Below, one piece after another: positions 36,581 through 46,445 of a stretch of DNA of 64,000 nucleotides. The notes below the pieces were generated by a model. That model was not told the DNA's origin, did no database searches, and saw only the letters and a program-made list of their open reading frames with translations. Position 1 is the stretch's first letter. The number at the start of each line of letters is the position of its first letter. The DNA lies in assembly GCF_900323885.1 (NCBI RefSeq), contig NZ_OOHJ01000018.1:1351001-1415000 (forward strand). Reading direction: 5' to 3'. Position numbers and translations under genes: made by a program. This DNA is from [Actinomadura] parvosata subsp. kistnae (lineage in GTDB: Bacteria; Actinomycetota; Actinomycetes; Streptosporangiales; Streptosporangiaceae).

Positions 36581-37687
36581 ATGCGTGCGCCCTCCGGATA
36601 CCTCCTCGCCGCGCGCTATCGGCTGATGGAGCCGGTCGGTCGCGGCGGCATGGGCACCGTCTGGCGGGCACATGACGAGCTGCTCGACCGCGACGTTGCG
36701 GTCAAGGAAGTGCGGCTGCCGACCGTGCTCGACGAGGAGCTGCGCGCCGAGCTGTGCGCGCGCACCGAGCGCGAGGGCCGCGCGACCGCGATGGTCGCGC
36801 ACCCGTCCGTGATCACCGTCTTCGACGTCGTCACCGAGGACGACCGGCCGTGGATCGTGATGGAGCTGCTGCGCGCCAAGTCCCTTGAGCAGCTCATCCA
36901 GGAGGAAGGACCGCTCCACCCGCGCCGGGCCGCCGAGATCGGCCGGCAGATCCTCGGCGCGCTGCGCGCCGTGCACGCCAAGGGCATCCTGCACCGCGAC
37001 GTGAAGCCCAGCAACGTGCTGGTGACGGAGGACCGCGCGGTGCTCACCGACTTCGGCCTGGCCGCGCTCGAAGGTGACGTTTCCATCACCCAGGCGGGCA
37101 TCGTTCTCGGATCCGCCGGATACATCGCTCCAGAGCGGGTGCTCGGCGCGAAGGCCAGCCCCGCCGCCGACCTGTGGTCGCTCGGCGCGACCCTCTACAC
37201 CGCCGTCGAGGGCAGGGGCCTGCACGGCAGGCGTACGGCCGCCGCCGCGCTCGCGGCACTGACCAGCGGCGAGCCGATCCCGATGACCAAGGCGGGCCCG
37301 CTGGCGCCCGTGCTCGACGCGCTGCTCCGCATCGACCCCGCCACCAGGCTCGACTCCGTGCGTGCCTCGCTCATGCTGACCAGGGTCGCCGCCGGCGGCT
37401 CCGCCGAGGAGCCGCTGACCCCGCGCAGGCCCGCGTCGCCGATCCCCATCCCGCAAGGCCCTTTCGTGCGCAGGCCCGCGCACCGCGGGCTGCACCGGGC
37501 CGACCCGCCCGCGGGCGCCGTGAACGTGCCCCCGCCCCGGCAGGAACGCAAGGCCGGTGAAGGCGTCCACAGGAAGCGCGTCGAGCCCCGGCCCGCACCG
37601 TCGGCTTATGCCCGTTTCAAAGCGACGGTGATAAAGTTGTGCCTTCCTCGGCGGTTCTGGCCAAGAGAACTTCGCAAGCGAGGGTAA
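36581..37687 (+). CDS. Soluble Hanks-type Ser/Thr protein kinase
   Basis: 368 residues. The kinase domain covers about 9-270: Gly loop GRGGMGTVW, VAVKEV lysine, catalytic loop HRDVKPSNVL, DFG (LTDFGLA), activation region GSAGYIAPE, and [10 protein letters not shown]. The rest is a basic Pro-rich tail without TM or sensor domain. The activation loop has Thr/Ser residues (VSITQAG) that could be phosphorylated. It lies 35 bp upstream of a second, related kinase gene, probably by tandem duplication. Confidence 0.92.
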   Translation: MRAPSGYLLAARYRLMEPVGRGGMGTVWRAHDELLDRDVAVKEVRLPTVLDEELRAELCARTEREGRATAMVAHPSVITVFDVVTEDDRPWIVMELLRAKSLEQLIQEEGPLHPRRAAEIGRQILGALRAVHAKGILHRDVKPSNVLVTEDRAVLTDFGLAALEGDVSITQAGIVLGSAGYIAPERVLGAKASPAADLWSLGATLYTAVEGRGLHGRRTAAAALAALTSGEPIPMTKAGPLAPVLDALLRIDPATRLDSVRASLMLTRVAAGGSAEEPLTPRRPASPIPIPQGPFVRRPAHRGLHRADPPAGAVNVPPPRQERKAGEGVHRKRVEPRPAPSAYARFKATVIKLCLPRRFWPRELRKRG

Positions 37688-37722
37688 AGCACTTCCCAAG
37701 CGAGAATCGATATCTTCTTCTC

Positions 37723-39770
37723 ATGCCGGAACAGCAGACACGCCTGCTCGCGGAGCGCTACGAGCTCATCACCCCGCTCGGGCGGGGCACGATGGGCACG
37801 GTGTGGCGCGCCCGCGACCGCGCGCTCGGGCGCGAGGTGGCGGTCAAGGAAATCCGCCAAGACTCGAGTCTCACCGAGGAACAGCGGGCCGAGCTGCGCG
37901 AACGTATGGTGCGCGAGGGCCGCCTCGCCTCCCGCATCAGCCACCCGTCGGTGGCCTCCATCCACGACGTGCTGATCCAGGACAACAGCCCCTGGATCAT
38001 CATGGAGCTCATCGAGGCCCGCTCGCTGGAGCAGGTCATCGAGGAGGAGGGGCCGCTGCCGCCCCGGCTCGTGGCCGAGATCGGCGTCGACCTGCTCGGG
38101 GCGCTGCGCGCCGCGCACGCCCAAGGCATCACCCACCGCGACGTCAAGCCCGGCAACGTGCTCATCACCGAGAGCGGGCGCGTGGTGCTGACCGACTTCG
38201 GCATCGCCAAGGCCGAGGGCGACTCCCGGCTGACGAAGACCGGCATGGTGATCGGCTCACCCGGCTACACCGCCCCGGAACGTGCCAGGGGCGAGTACAC
38301 CGGCCCCGAGTCCGACCTCTGGTCGCTCGGCGCCACCCTCTACTTCGCCGTCGAGGGGCGGCCGGCGTACGAGCGCTCCACCATCGCGGAGACGCTGGCG
38401 GCGCTGCTCACCGAGAGCGCCGACCCGCCCACGCGGGCGGGCCAGCTCAGGCCCGCTCTGAACGGGCTGCTGAACAAGGACTACCGGCAGCGGCTCAGCG
38501 CTGCCAAGGCGGAGACCCTGCTGCGCATGGTCGCCGACACCCCGACGAGCGAGATGCCGGTGCTGACGGCCGAGGCTCTTATGGCGCAGGAGGCCGCTTT
38601 GCCCGATCCGTTCGCCGCCCAGCAGAACCCCGGAGGCCCTCAGGGCCCCGCAGGCCCCGGCGCGCCCGGTCAGGGCCCCGGAGGCCGCGCCCCGGCCGGG
38701 CAGGCCCCTACGGGCCGCCTGGACAGCGGGCAGGGGCTCCTGGTCAGGGCCCGGGCGGCCCCGGACAAGGACCCGGCGGTCCTGGGCAGGGGCCGGGCGG
38801 TCCGGTGCCCGCGGGCGCCGGCGGGCCGGGCGGCCCTGCTGTGGGGCACGCGATGCAGGGCATGAGCGGGCCGCAGCCCACCGGGCCGAACGCCTTCAGC
38901 GGCCCCAACGCGTTCAACGGGCCGGGCGCCTTCGGCCCTGGACAGCGGCCGCCAGGAGCCCAGGGCCCCGCCGGCTCAGGCCCGAACGCCCCCACGGGAC
39001 CGCAGGCCGCACCGCGCCCGGGTGCCCCGACGGGGCCGCAGGCAGCAGGACCGGGCGGCGCGTCCGGACCGCAGGCCGCAGGACCCGGCGCCGCATCCGG
39101 ACCGCAGGGGGCGGCAGGGCCCGGCGGCCCATCGGGGCCGCACGCCGCGACAGGGCCCGGTGCACGGCCAGGCCCGCAAGGACCGACCGGGCCTCAGGGA
39201 CCGACCGGGCCTCAGGGGCCGACCGGGCCGCACGGAGCGCCGGGACCGGCCGGACCGCAGGGGCCGGGGCGTGGGGCGAACGCGCCGACCGTGCCGCAGG
39301 CCGCCTCCGGCGGTTACCCGCAGGGGCCGCACGCCGGCGCGCCCGCCGAGCCGGAGGGCGACTACGACCCCGAGCGGACGGTCAGCATCTCCCGCCCCAA
39401 GGGCCCGTTGCCCGGGGCGCAGCAGCAGGGCGGCCGGCCGGCGCAGCACCTCACCGACGACAGCTCGAACGCGACGACCCGCATCCCGAAGGGCTCGCCG
39501 GGCCAGCAGGTCTACCCGGTGCCCGCTCCCCCGCCCGGCCAGCCGCCGCAGCCGCACCCTCAGCCCCCGTCGGGCCCCCAGCCGCAGCAGCAGGGCGGTC
39601 CTGGGCCGCAGTTCGGCGGGCACGGCCTCGGTACGGACCTGTTCGCGATCGCGGGCCCCGAGGAGAAGCGCCCGGCGGGCAACCGCAACGGCATGCTGGT
39701 GCTCATGGCGGTGGCCGCCGCGGCCGCCGTGGTGATCGCCGTGCTGATCGTGGCCCTGTTCTCGAGCTGA
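37723..39770 (+). CDS. Ser/Thr protein kinase with collagen-like linker and C-terminal TM, frameshifted
   Basis: The kinase domain at 10-265 is intact ([42 protein letters not shown]). A Gly/Pro/Gln-rich linker starts at about 300. One base is missing in the G run at 38733-38736: the frame ending LDSGQG continues in another frame as [15 protein letters not shown], then [13 protein letters not shown] collagen-like triplets, a polar section ([14 protein letters not shown]), and a TM segment ([21 protein letters not shown]) ending two residues before the stop. Restored length is 682. As given, translation would stop at 38865 and lose the membrane anchor. Start ATG 37723 has no clear ribosome site. 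Confidence 0.82.
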
Positions 39771-39825
39771 AGGGAGCCGGGGGGCCTTCCGGCCGTCCGG
39801 GGGCTCGTGGGTCAGACTGGAAGTC

Positions 39826-41210
39826 ATGAGCGAGTTCCGGATCGAACATGACTCGATGGGCGAGGTACGCGTGCCGTCCGGCGCCAAGTGGCGGGCGCAG
39901 ACCCAGCGGGCAGTGGAGAATTTCCCGATCTCAGGCCGGCCGCTGGAGCCGTCGCACATCGCCGCGCTCGGCCTGATCAAGGCGGTCGCGGCGGAGGTCA
40001 ACGGCGAGCTGGGCGTGATCGACAAGGACATGGCCGAGGCGATCGCGCAGGCCGCCGCGGACGTGGCGGAGAACGAGCACGACGCCGACTTCCCGATCGA
40101 CGTCTTCCAGACGGGTTCGGGCACCTCGTCGAACATGAACGCCAACGAGGTGATCGCGACGCTGGCCGAGGAGCGGCTGGGCCGCCCGGTGCACGCCAAC
40201 GACCACGTGAACGCCTCGCAGTCGTCCAACGACGTGTTCCCGACGTCGATCCACGTGGCGGCGGCGACGGAGGTGACCTTCCACCTGCTGCCCTCACTCA
40301 GGCATCTGGCGGCGGCGCTGCGGGAGAAGGCGATCGAGTTCGACGGCGTGGTGAAGTCGGGGCGCACGCATCTGATGGACGCGACGCCGGTGACGCTGGG
40401 CCAGGAGTTCGGCGGGTACGCCACGCAGGTGGAGCACGGCGTCGTCCGGGTGTCGGCGGCTCTGGAGCACGTGCTGGAGCTGCCGCTGGGCGGCACGGCG
40501 GTGGGCACGGGCATCAACACGCCGCAGGGTTTCGCGCAGGAGGCCATCGCCAAGCTGCGTGAGGCGACGGGCATCCCGTTCCAGGAGGCGGCCGACCATT
40601 TCGAGGCTCAGGGCGCGCAGGATTCCATCGTGGAGCTGTCGGGCAGCTCAAGGTGGTGGCGGTGTCGCTGACCAAGATCGCCAACGATCTGCGGTGGATG
40701 GGCTCGGGGCCGCGCGCCGGGCTCGGGGAGATCAACCTGCCCGACCTCCAGCCGGGCTCGTCGATCATGCCGGGCAAGGTGAACCCGGTGATCCCCGAGG
40801 CCACGGCCATGGTCGCGGCCCAGGTGATCGGCAACGACGCGGCGATCACGTTCGCGGGCGCGTCGGGCAACTTCGAGCTGAACGTGCAGCTCCCGCTCAT
40901 CGCGCGCAACATCCTGGAGTCGATCAGGCTGCTGGCGAACGTCTCGCGGCTGCTCGCCGACCGCTGCGTGGCCGGCATCACGGCGAACGTGGAGCGGCTG
41001 CGCGAGTACGCCGAGTCGTCCCCGTCGATCGTCACCCCGCTGAACAAGTACGTCGGCTACGAGGAGGCGGCGAAGATCGCCAAGCAGGCGCTGGCGGAGC
41101 GTAAGACGATCAGGGAGGTCGTCATCGAGCGCGGCCACGTGGCCGCGGGCAAGCTCACGGAGGAGCAGCTCGACGCCGCGCTCGACGTCCTCTCTATGAC
41201 CCGGCCTTGA
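39826..41210 (+). pseudogene. fumC: Class II fumarate hydratase, frameshifted
   Basis: Two adjacent frames together form a complete FumC. The first (39826 to about 40640) has [27 protein letters not shown] and [12 protein letters not shown]; the second (from about 40645) has the signature [16 protein letters not shown] and [12 protein letters not shown]. One base is missing around 40639-40644: ELSG should be followed by [17 protein letters not shown]. With it restored the protein is 461 residues, normal for the family. All catalytic residues are kept. FumC is the oxygen-stable counterpart of the class I enzyme upstream. Confidence 0.9.
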
Positions 41211-41214
41211 GAAG

Positions 41215-42279
41215 CTAGGCCCTGACCGAGCGCACGGCGGCGGCCTCCTGCCGGGTGGCGTGGGCCCAGCGGGTGAGCAGGGAGAGCGCGGCGCCGGAGT
41301 CGACGGCGTCGGCGGCCCGCTTGTAGCCGGCGGCCAGGGCGGGGGTGAGCTCGGCCGCCGGCGGGGTGCCGTCGGCGGCCACCAGGGCGGCGGCGGCGTT
41401 CAGCAGGACGATGTCGCGCACGGGGCCGCGCTCGCCGGACAGCACGGCGCGGGCCACGCCGGCGTTGTGGCGGGCGTCGCCGCCGCGCAGGTCGTCGATG
41501 CGGGCGCGGGGGATGGCCAGGTCGAGCGGGTCGAAGGCGGCGGGCGTGACGCGGCCCCGGCGGACGACCCAGATGGACGAGGGGCCGCAGGTGGTGAGCT
41601 CGTCGAGCCCGTCGTCGCCGCGGAAGACGAGCGCGGAGCAGCCGCGCTCGGCGAGCACGCCCGCGATGGTCGGCGCCATGGACGCGTGGAAGACCCCGAC
41701 GGCCTGCGCGGAGGGCAGCGCGGGGTTGGTGAGCGGCCCGAGGAAGTTGAAGACGGTGGGGACGCCCAGCTCGCGGCGCGGCCGGGAGGTGCGTCTCAGC
41801 GCCGGGTTGAAGGCGGCGGCGAAGCAGAACGTGATGCCGACCTCGTCGGCCACCCGCACCACGGCGGCGGGCGGCAGGTCGATGACCACGCCGAGCTCTT
41901 CGAGGACGTCGGCCGCGCCCGCCATGGAGGAGGCGGCCCGGCCGCCGTGCTTGACCACCTTGGCGCCGGCGGCGGCGGTGACGATGGCGGCCATGGTGGA
42001 GACGTTCACGGTGTTGGCGCGGTCGCCGCCGGTGCCGACGAGGTCGACGGGGTCGCCGGGCACCCGGATCGCGAGGGCCTTGGCCAGCATGCCGTCGGCG
42101 AGGCCGGACACCTCGGCCACGGTCTCGCCCTTGGCGCGCAGCGCGACCGCGAACGCGGCGATCTGGGCGTCGGTGGCCAGGCCGGACATGATCTGGTCCA
42201 TGGCCCAGGCGGCCTGGGCGGAGGTGAGGGACGCGCCGTCGAGCAGCGTGGTGAGGATCCGTGGCCAGGTGGTGGTCAT
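41215..42279 (-). CDS. trpD: Anthranilate phosphoribosyltransferase
   Basis: 354 residues, AAGGGGG five bases before ATG 42279. It transfers phosphoribose from PRPP to anthranilate in tryptophan synthesis. Motifs: [17 protein letters not shown] (PRPP binding), [21 protein letters not shown] and [12 protein letters not shown]. It stands alone, not in a trp operon, and is preceded by a 140-bp leader with a Trp-Trp leader peptide and alternative hairpins. It is convergent with fumC, with only 4 bp between the stops. Confidence 0.95.
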   Translation of the reverse strand: MTTTWPRILTTLLDGASLTSAQAAWAMDQIMSGLATDAQIAAFAVALRAKGETVAEVSGLADGMLAKALAIRVPGDPVDLVGTGGDRANTVNVSTMAAIVTAAAGAKVVKHGGRAASSMAGAADVLEELGVVIDLPPAAVVRVADEVGITFCFAAAFNPALRRTSRPRRELGVPTVFNFLGPLTNPALPSAQAVGVFHASMAPTIAGVLAERGCSALVFRGDDGLDELTTCGPSSIWVVRRGRVTPAAFDPLDLAIPRARIDDLRGGDARHNAGVARAVLSGERGPVRDIVLLNAAAALVAADGTPPAAELTPALAAGYKRAADAVDSGAALSLLTRWAHATRQEAAAVRSVRA

Positions 42280-42281
42280 GA

Positions 42282-42316
42282 GTGCCCCCTTCGTGTCTGG
42301 TCTCGACGGGGGGCAC
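42282..42316 (-). promoter_or_regulatory. Hairpin masking the trpD ribosome site
   Basis: In the transcript GUGCCCCC (from 42316) can pair over 8 bp with GGGGGCAC (ending at 42282) across a 19-base loop. The second arm is the trpD Shine-Dalgarno sequence, so this stem would hide the ribosome site and add translational control below the attenuator. Confidence 0.55.
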
Positions 42317-42330
42317 CCACAGCAACGGTG

Positions 42331-42390
42331 ACGGCCGCCTCGTCGAGGCGGCCGTGTGCGTATCGCGCCGGAGGTCCGCCTAGGAGGCGG
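42331..42390 (-). terminator. Four-segment trp attenuator
   Basis: On the minus strand four short segments can pair in exclusive ways: 1 CCGCCT (42390-42385, inside the leader codons), 2 AGGCGG (42381-42376), 3 CCGCCTCG (42351-42344) and 4 CGAGGCGG (42342-42335). Pairs 1:2 and 3:4 give pause and terminator-like stems (3:4 extends to 12 bp, ACGGCCGCCTCG with its complement), and 2:3 gives the antiterminator. There is no U-tract after 3:4, as often in high-GC actinobacteria. Confidence 0.7.
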
Positions 42391-42418
42391 GCCACCACAG
42401 GAACGAGTACGCGATCAT
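42380..42418 (-). CDS. trpL: trp leader peptide [12 protein letters not shown]
   Basis: A 12-codon frame starts at ATG 42418 (GGTGA upstream) and ends with TAG at 42380. It has two adjacent Trp codons at positions 8-9, just before hairpin segment 1, the placing expected for ribosome stalling when Trp-tRNA is low. It is 100 bp upstream of trpD. Too short for standard gene finding. Confidence 0.72.
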   Translation of the reverse strand: MIAYSFLWWPAS

Positions 42419-42520
42419 GCCGTCACCATAGCAGAAGCGCTTGATCCACATAGCGAGCCAGCCATCTATGTCGCCGGCACCCATGCGTCGCGGTGAGGTG
42501 AGCGCTTAGGGTGGCGAGGT

Positions 42521-43272
42521 ATGGCGAAGGAGCTGACGGGGCGCACCGCGCTGGTGACGGGGGCCGGGCCGGCATCGGGGCGGCGTGCGCCCGGCGGCTG
42601 GCCGCGGCCGGGGCCAGGGTGCTGGTCGTCGACCTGCGGGCCGAGCCCGCCGAGAAGGTGGCCGCCGAGGTGGGCGGCACCGCGGTGGTGGCCGATCTGA
42701 GCGATCCAGGGTTCGTGGCGGCGCTGCCCGACGAGCCGGTGGACATCGTGGTCAACAACGCGGGGTTCCAGCACGTGGCGCCGATCGAGGAGTTCCCGCC
42801 CGAGGTGTTCGCCACGATGCTGAGGGTGATGGTCGAGGCGCCGTTCCTGATCGCGCGCAGGGTGCTGCCCGGCATGTACGCCAGGGGCTGGGGCCGGTTC
42901 GTGAACATCTCGTCGGTGCACGGGCTGCGGGCCTCGCCGTTCAAGTCGGCGTACACGACGGCCAAGCACGCGCTGGAGGGCTTCTCCAAGGTCGTGGCGC
43001 TCGAAGGGGCCCCGCACGGGGTGACCTCCACCTGCGTCTGCCCGGCCTACGTGCGCACGGGGCTGGTGGAGGCGCAGATCGCCGACCAGGCCAGGGTGCA
43101 CGGCATCGAGCAGGACGAGGTGGTGCGCGACATCATGCTGGCCCCGGCGGCGATCAAGCGCCTGATCGAGCCCGAGGAGGTGGCCGAGCTGGTCGCCTAC
43201 CTGTGCGGCCCGGCCGGGGCGTTCATCACCGGGGTGTCGCTGCCGGTGGACGGTGGCTGGACGGCCCGCTAG
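42521..43272 (+). CDS. 3-hydroxybutyrate dehydrogenase-like SDR, frameshift near N-terminus
   Basis: The SDR core is intact: VDIVVNNAGFQHVAPIEEFP, NISSVHGLRASPFKSAYTTAKHALEG (Ser, Tyr, Lys present), CPAYVRTGLVEAQI and GVSLPVDGGWTAR. These features match D-3-hydroxybutyrate dehydrogenases (acetoacetate/NADH). The true start is ATG 42521 (MAKELTGRTALVTGAG), but one base is missing at about 42559-42572, just before GIGAACARRL. As given, translation could only begin in the other frame from GTG 42511 with a meaningless N-terminus lacking TGxxxGIG. Restored length 250. First gene of a probable five-gene operon. Confidence 0.85.
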
Positions 43273-45140
43273 TGAGCATCCGGTTCCTGGAGTTGCTGGC
43301 CAGGGAGGCGTCGGCGGTCGAGTTCGAGGGGCCGATCATCCAGGCCAGGGCGTCCGGCGCGGACCCGGCCACGATCGAGGAGCTGGAGCGGGCCAAGGTC
43401 GAGGCGCTCAAGGTCCGCGACCTGCTGAAGCGGCGGGCCAGGCGGGAGGCGGAGCTGTCGGCCCTGTACGACACGGCGGGCGACCTGGCGGCGCTGCGCG
43501 ACCTCGACGCCGTGCTGGAGGCCATCGTGCACCGGGCCAGGCAGCTCCTGGCCACCGACGTCGCGTACATGACGCTGCACGACCCCGAGCGGGGCGACAC
43601 CTACATGCGGGTCACGGACGGGTCGATCTCGGCCAAGTTCCGGGCGTTGCGGCTGGCGATGGGGCACGGGCTGGGCGGGCTGGTGGCGCAGACGGCGGTG
43701 CCGTACGCGACGGCCGACTACTTCGCCGACGCCCGCTTCCGGCACCGGGAGCACATCGACGACGCGGTCAAGGAGGAGGGCCTGGTCGCGATCCTCGGGG
43801 TGCCGCTGCGGCTGGGGCAGCGGGTGATCGGCGTGCTGATGGCGGCCAACCGCAGCGCGCGGCCGTTCCACCAGGAGGAGGTGTCGCTGCTGGCCAGCCT
43901 GGCCGCGCACGCCGCGGTCGCGATCGACAACGCCCGGCTGCTGCAGGAGACCAGGAACGCGCTGGAGGAGCTGTCCCAGGCGCACCGGACCGCCAGGGAG
44001 CACGGCGAGGCCGTGGAGCGGGCGGCGATGGCGCACGACCGGATGACGTCGCTGGTGTTGCGCGGCGGCGGCATCGAGGACGTCGCGGCCGTGGTGACCG
44101 ACGTGCTGGGCGGCTCGCTGGCGGTGCTGGACGACCTGGGGCGGGCTATCAGCGGTGACGTGGGCGAGCTCGACTCGGGGGTGTTCGAGGCGGCGCAGGC
44201 GTCCAGGGCGCTGGGGCGTACCGTGCGCAGGGGTGATCTGCTGATCGCGTCGGTGGACGTGGGCGGTGAGCCGCTGTGCACGCTGCTGCTGCGCAGCGAC
44301 GACGCCGACGAGCGGATCCTCGAGCGGGCGGCGCTGGTGTGCGCGTTGCTGCTGCTGTTCCGCAGGAGCGTGGCCGAGGCCGAGGGGCGGGTCAGGGGCG
44401 AGCTGCTCGACGACCTGATTTCGCGGCCCGGCTCGCCGGGGCTGGCCGACCGGGCGCGGCGGCTGGGCATGGACCTGGGCGCGCCGCACGTGCTGGTGGT
44501 CGCCAAGCATTCCGGGCAGCGCGAGCGGGCGGCGTTCTGGGCCTCCTCGCAGGCGACGCTGCGGCACGGGCTGGCCGCCGGGCGGGCCGACGAGGTGGTG
44601 CTGCTGCTGCCGGGCGACGACGCGGGCGGGCTGGCGCAGCGGGTGGCACGCGAGCTGACGGCGTCGCTGCACAGCCCCGCCACGGCGGGCGCGTCCCGCG
44701 CGGGCGACCCGGCGAACGTGGCCGCCGCCTACCAGGAGGCGCGCAGGTGCGCGGAGGCGCTGATCGCGCTCGGGCGGGCCGGTGACGGGGCGAGCGCGAG
44801 CGAGCTGGGCTTCGTGGGGCTGCTCGTCGGCGACGGCCGCGACGTGCCCGGCTTCGTCGCGCGCACGCTGGGCCCGGTGATCGACTACGACGCCCGCAGG
44901 GGCACCGCCCTGGTCGACACGCTGGCCGCGTACTTCGGCACCGGCGGCTCGCCGTCCCGCACGGCCGAGGCCATGCACATCCACGTCAACACCGTCACGC
45001 AGCGCCTCGACCGGATCGGCAAGCTGCTCGGCGAGGGCTGGCCGGCGCCGGAGCGGGCGCTGGAGATCCAGCTCGCCCTCCGCCTGCACCGGCTCGGCCA
45101 CACAGACACGCCCGACACTATGGGCCCCAGCACCATATGA
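43272..45140 (+). CDS. GAF-domain PucR-type transcriptional regulator
   Basis: 622 residues from GTG 43272, which overlaps the SDR stop (TAGTG). A short coiled N-terminus (RRARREAELSALYDTAGDL) is followed by a GAF domain (about 75-230, IVHRARQLLATDVAYMTLHD ... VAILGVPLRLGQRVIGVLMAANR), a linker, a second domain of CdaR/PucR type, and the C-terminal HTH_30 (VDTLAAYFGTGGSPSRTAEAMHIHVNTVTQRLDRIGKLL, in pieces). It probably senses a small acid or ester and activates the operon it belongs to. Confidence 0.88.
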   Translation: MSIRFLELLAREASAVEFEGPIIQARASGADPATIEELERAKVEALKVRDLLKRRARREAELSALYDTAGDLAALRDLDAVLEAIVHRARQLLATDVAYMTLHDPERGDTYMRVTDGSISAKFRALRLAMGHGLGGLVAQTAVPYATADYFADARFRHREHIDDAVKEEGLVAILGVPLRLGQRVIGVLMAANRSARPFHQEEVSLLASLAAHAAVAIDNARLLQETRNALEELSQAHRTAREHGEAVERAAMAHDRMTSLVLRGGGIEDVAAVVTDVLGGSLAVLDDLGRAISGDVGELDSGVFEAAQASRALGRTVRRGDLLIASVDVGGEPLCTLLLRSDDADERILERAALVCALLLLFRRSVAEAEGRVRGELLDDLISRPGSPGLADRARRLGMDLGAPHVLVVAKHSGQRERAAFWASSQATLRHGLAAGRADEVVLLLPGDDAGGLAQRVARELTASLHSPATAGASRAGDPANVAAAYQEARRCAEALIALGRAGDGASASELGFVGLLVGDGRDVPGFVARTLGPVIDYDARRGTALVDTLAAYFGTGGSPSRTAEAMHIHVNTVTQRLDRIGKLLGEGWPAPERALEIQLALRLHRLGHTDTPDTMGPSTI

Positions 45141-45171
45141 GTGACCCCGGTCACAACCTACGGTGACCGGC

Positions 45172-46445
45172 ATGGCCACTTCCATCAAGAAGATCGTCGC
45201 CGCGAGCCTGATCGGCACCACCATCGAGTGGTACGACTTCTTCCTGTACGGCTCGGCAGCCGCCCTCGTGTTCAACAAGCTCTTCTTCCCCGAGTCCGAC
45301 CCGCTGACCGGCACGCTGCTGTCGTTCCTCACCTACGCCGTCGGATTCGTCGCCCGCCCGCTCGGCGGCCTGGTCTTCGGCCACTTCGGCGACCGGGTCG
45401 GCCGCAAGACGCTGCTGGTCGTCAGCCTGCTGATGATGGGCACGGCGACGTTCCTGATCGGCTGCCTGCCGACGTACGAGACGCTGGGCCCGGCGGCGGC
45501 GCTGGTGCTGACGGCGCTGCGGCTCGTGCAGGGCTTCGCGCTCGGCGGTGAGTGGGGCGGCGCGGTGCTGATCGTCTCCGAGCACGGCGACACGGCGCGG
45601 CGCGGCTTCTGGGCCTCCTGGCCGCAGGCGGGCGCCCCCGGCGGCAACCTGCTGGCCACCGGCGTGCTGGCGGCGCTGGCCGCCTGGCAGTCGGACGAGG
45701 CGTTCCTGGCGTGGGGGTGGCGGGTGCCGTTCCTGCTGTCGGGCGTGCTGGTGCTGATCGGCCTGTGGATCAGGCTGACGATCACCGAGTCGCGGGTCTT
45801 CCAGGAGGCCCCGCCGGAGCCGCGGGCCCCGATCGTCGGGGTGCTGCGCCACCACAGCAAGGACGTGCTGGTCGCGATCGGCGCCCGGCTGGCGGAGAAC
45901 ATCTCGTTCTACCTGCTGACCGTCTTCGTCATCACCTACGCCAAGCAGACCGGCATCGACAACTCCACGGTGCTGAACGCGGTGCTGGTCTCCTCGGGCA
46001 TCCACTTCGTGACGATCCCGCTGTGGGGGCGCTGTCCGACCGGCTCGGCCGCCGCCCGATCTACCTGTCGGGCGCCGCCGGCATCGGGGTGTGGATCTTC
46101 GCGTTCTTCCCGCTCGTGGACACCGGCAACTTCCTGGCGATCACCCTGGCCGTCACGGTCGGCCTGCTCTTCCACGGCATGATGTACGGCCCGCAGGCGG
46201 CCTTCTTCTCCGAGCTGTTCGGCACCAGGACGCGCTACACCGGCGTCTCCATCGGCGCGCAGCTCTCGGCCATCGTGGCCGGCGCGCTGGCCCCGATCAT
46301 CGCGGTCGCCCTGCTCCAGAAGTACGCCAGCAGCGTGCCCATCTCGGCCTACCTCGGGATCGCGGCGCTGCTCACCCTGGTCTCGGTGTACGCGGCCCGC
46401 GAGACTCGGGGCAGCGACCTGGCCGAGAGGACTTACGTGAAATGA
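45172..46445 (+). pseudogene. MHS-family (metabolite:H+ symporter) MFS transporter, frameshifted
   Basis: The first part (45172 to about 46025) has the MHS signatures TIEWYDFFLYG, GDRVGRKTLLV, RLVQGFALGGEWGGAVL. The end continues in another frame (ALSDRLGRRPIYLSGAAGIG ... SELFGTRTRYTGVSIGAQL). One base is missing in the GGGGG run at 46025-46029; with it the text reads PLWGALSDRLGRR and gives 424 residues. Family members import organic acids or betaines with protons. Next to a 3-hydroxybutyrate dehydrogenase-like gene, uptake of 3-hydroxybutyrate or a similar acid is plausible. Confidence 0.88.

Noticed and set aside
42511-42560. GTG 42511 as true start of the SDR gene
   Set aside because: It gives a nonsense N-terminus without the TGxxxGIG nucleotide-binding motif, which is present in the neighbouring frame from ATG 42521.
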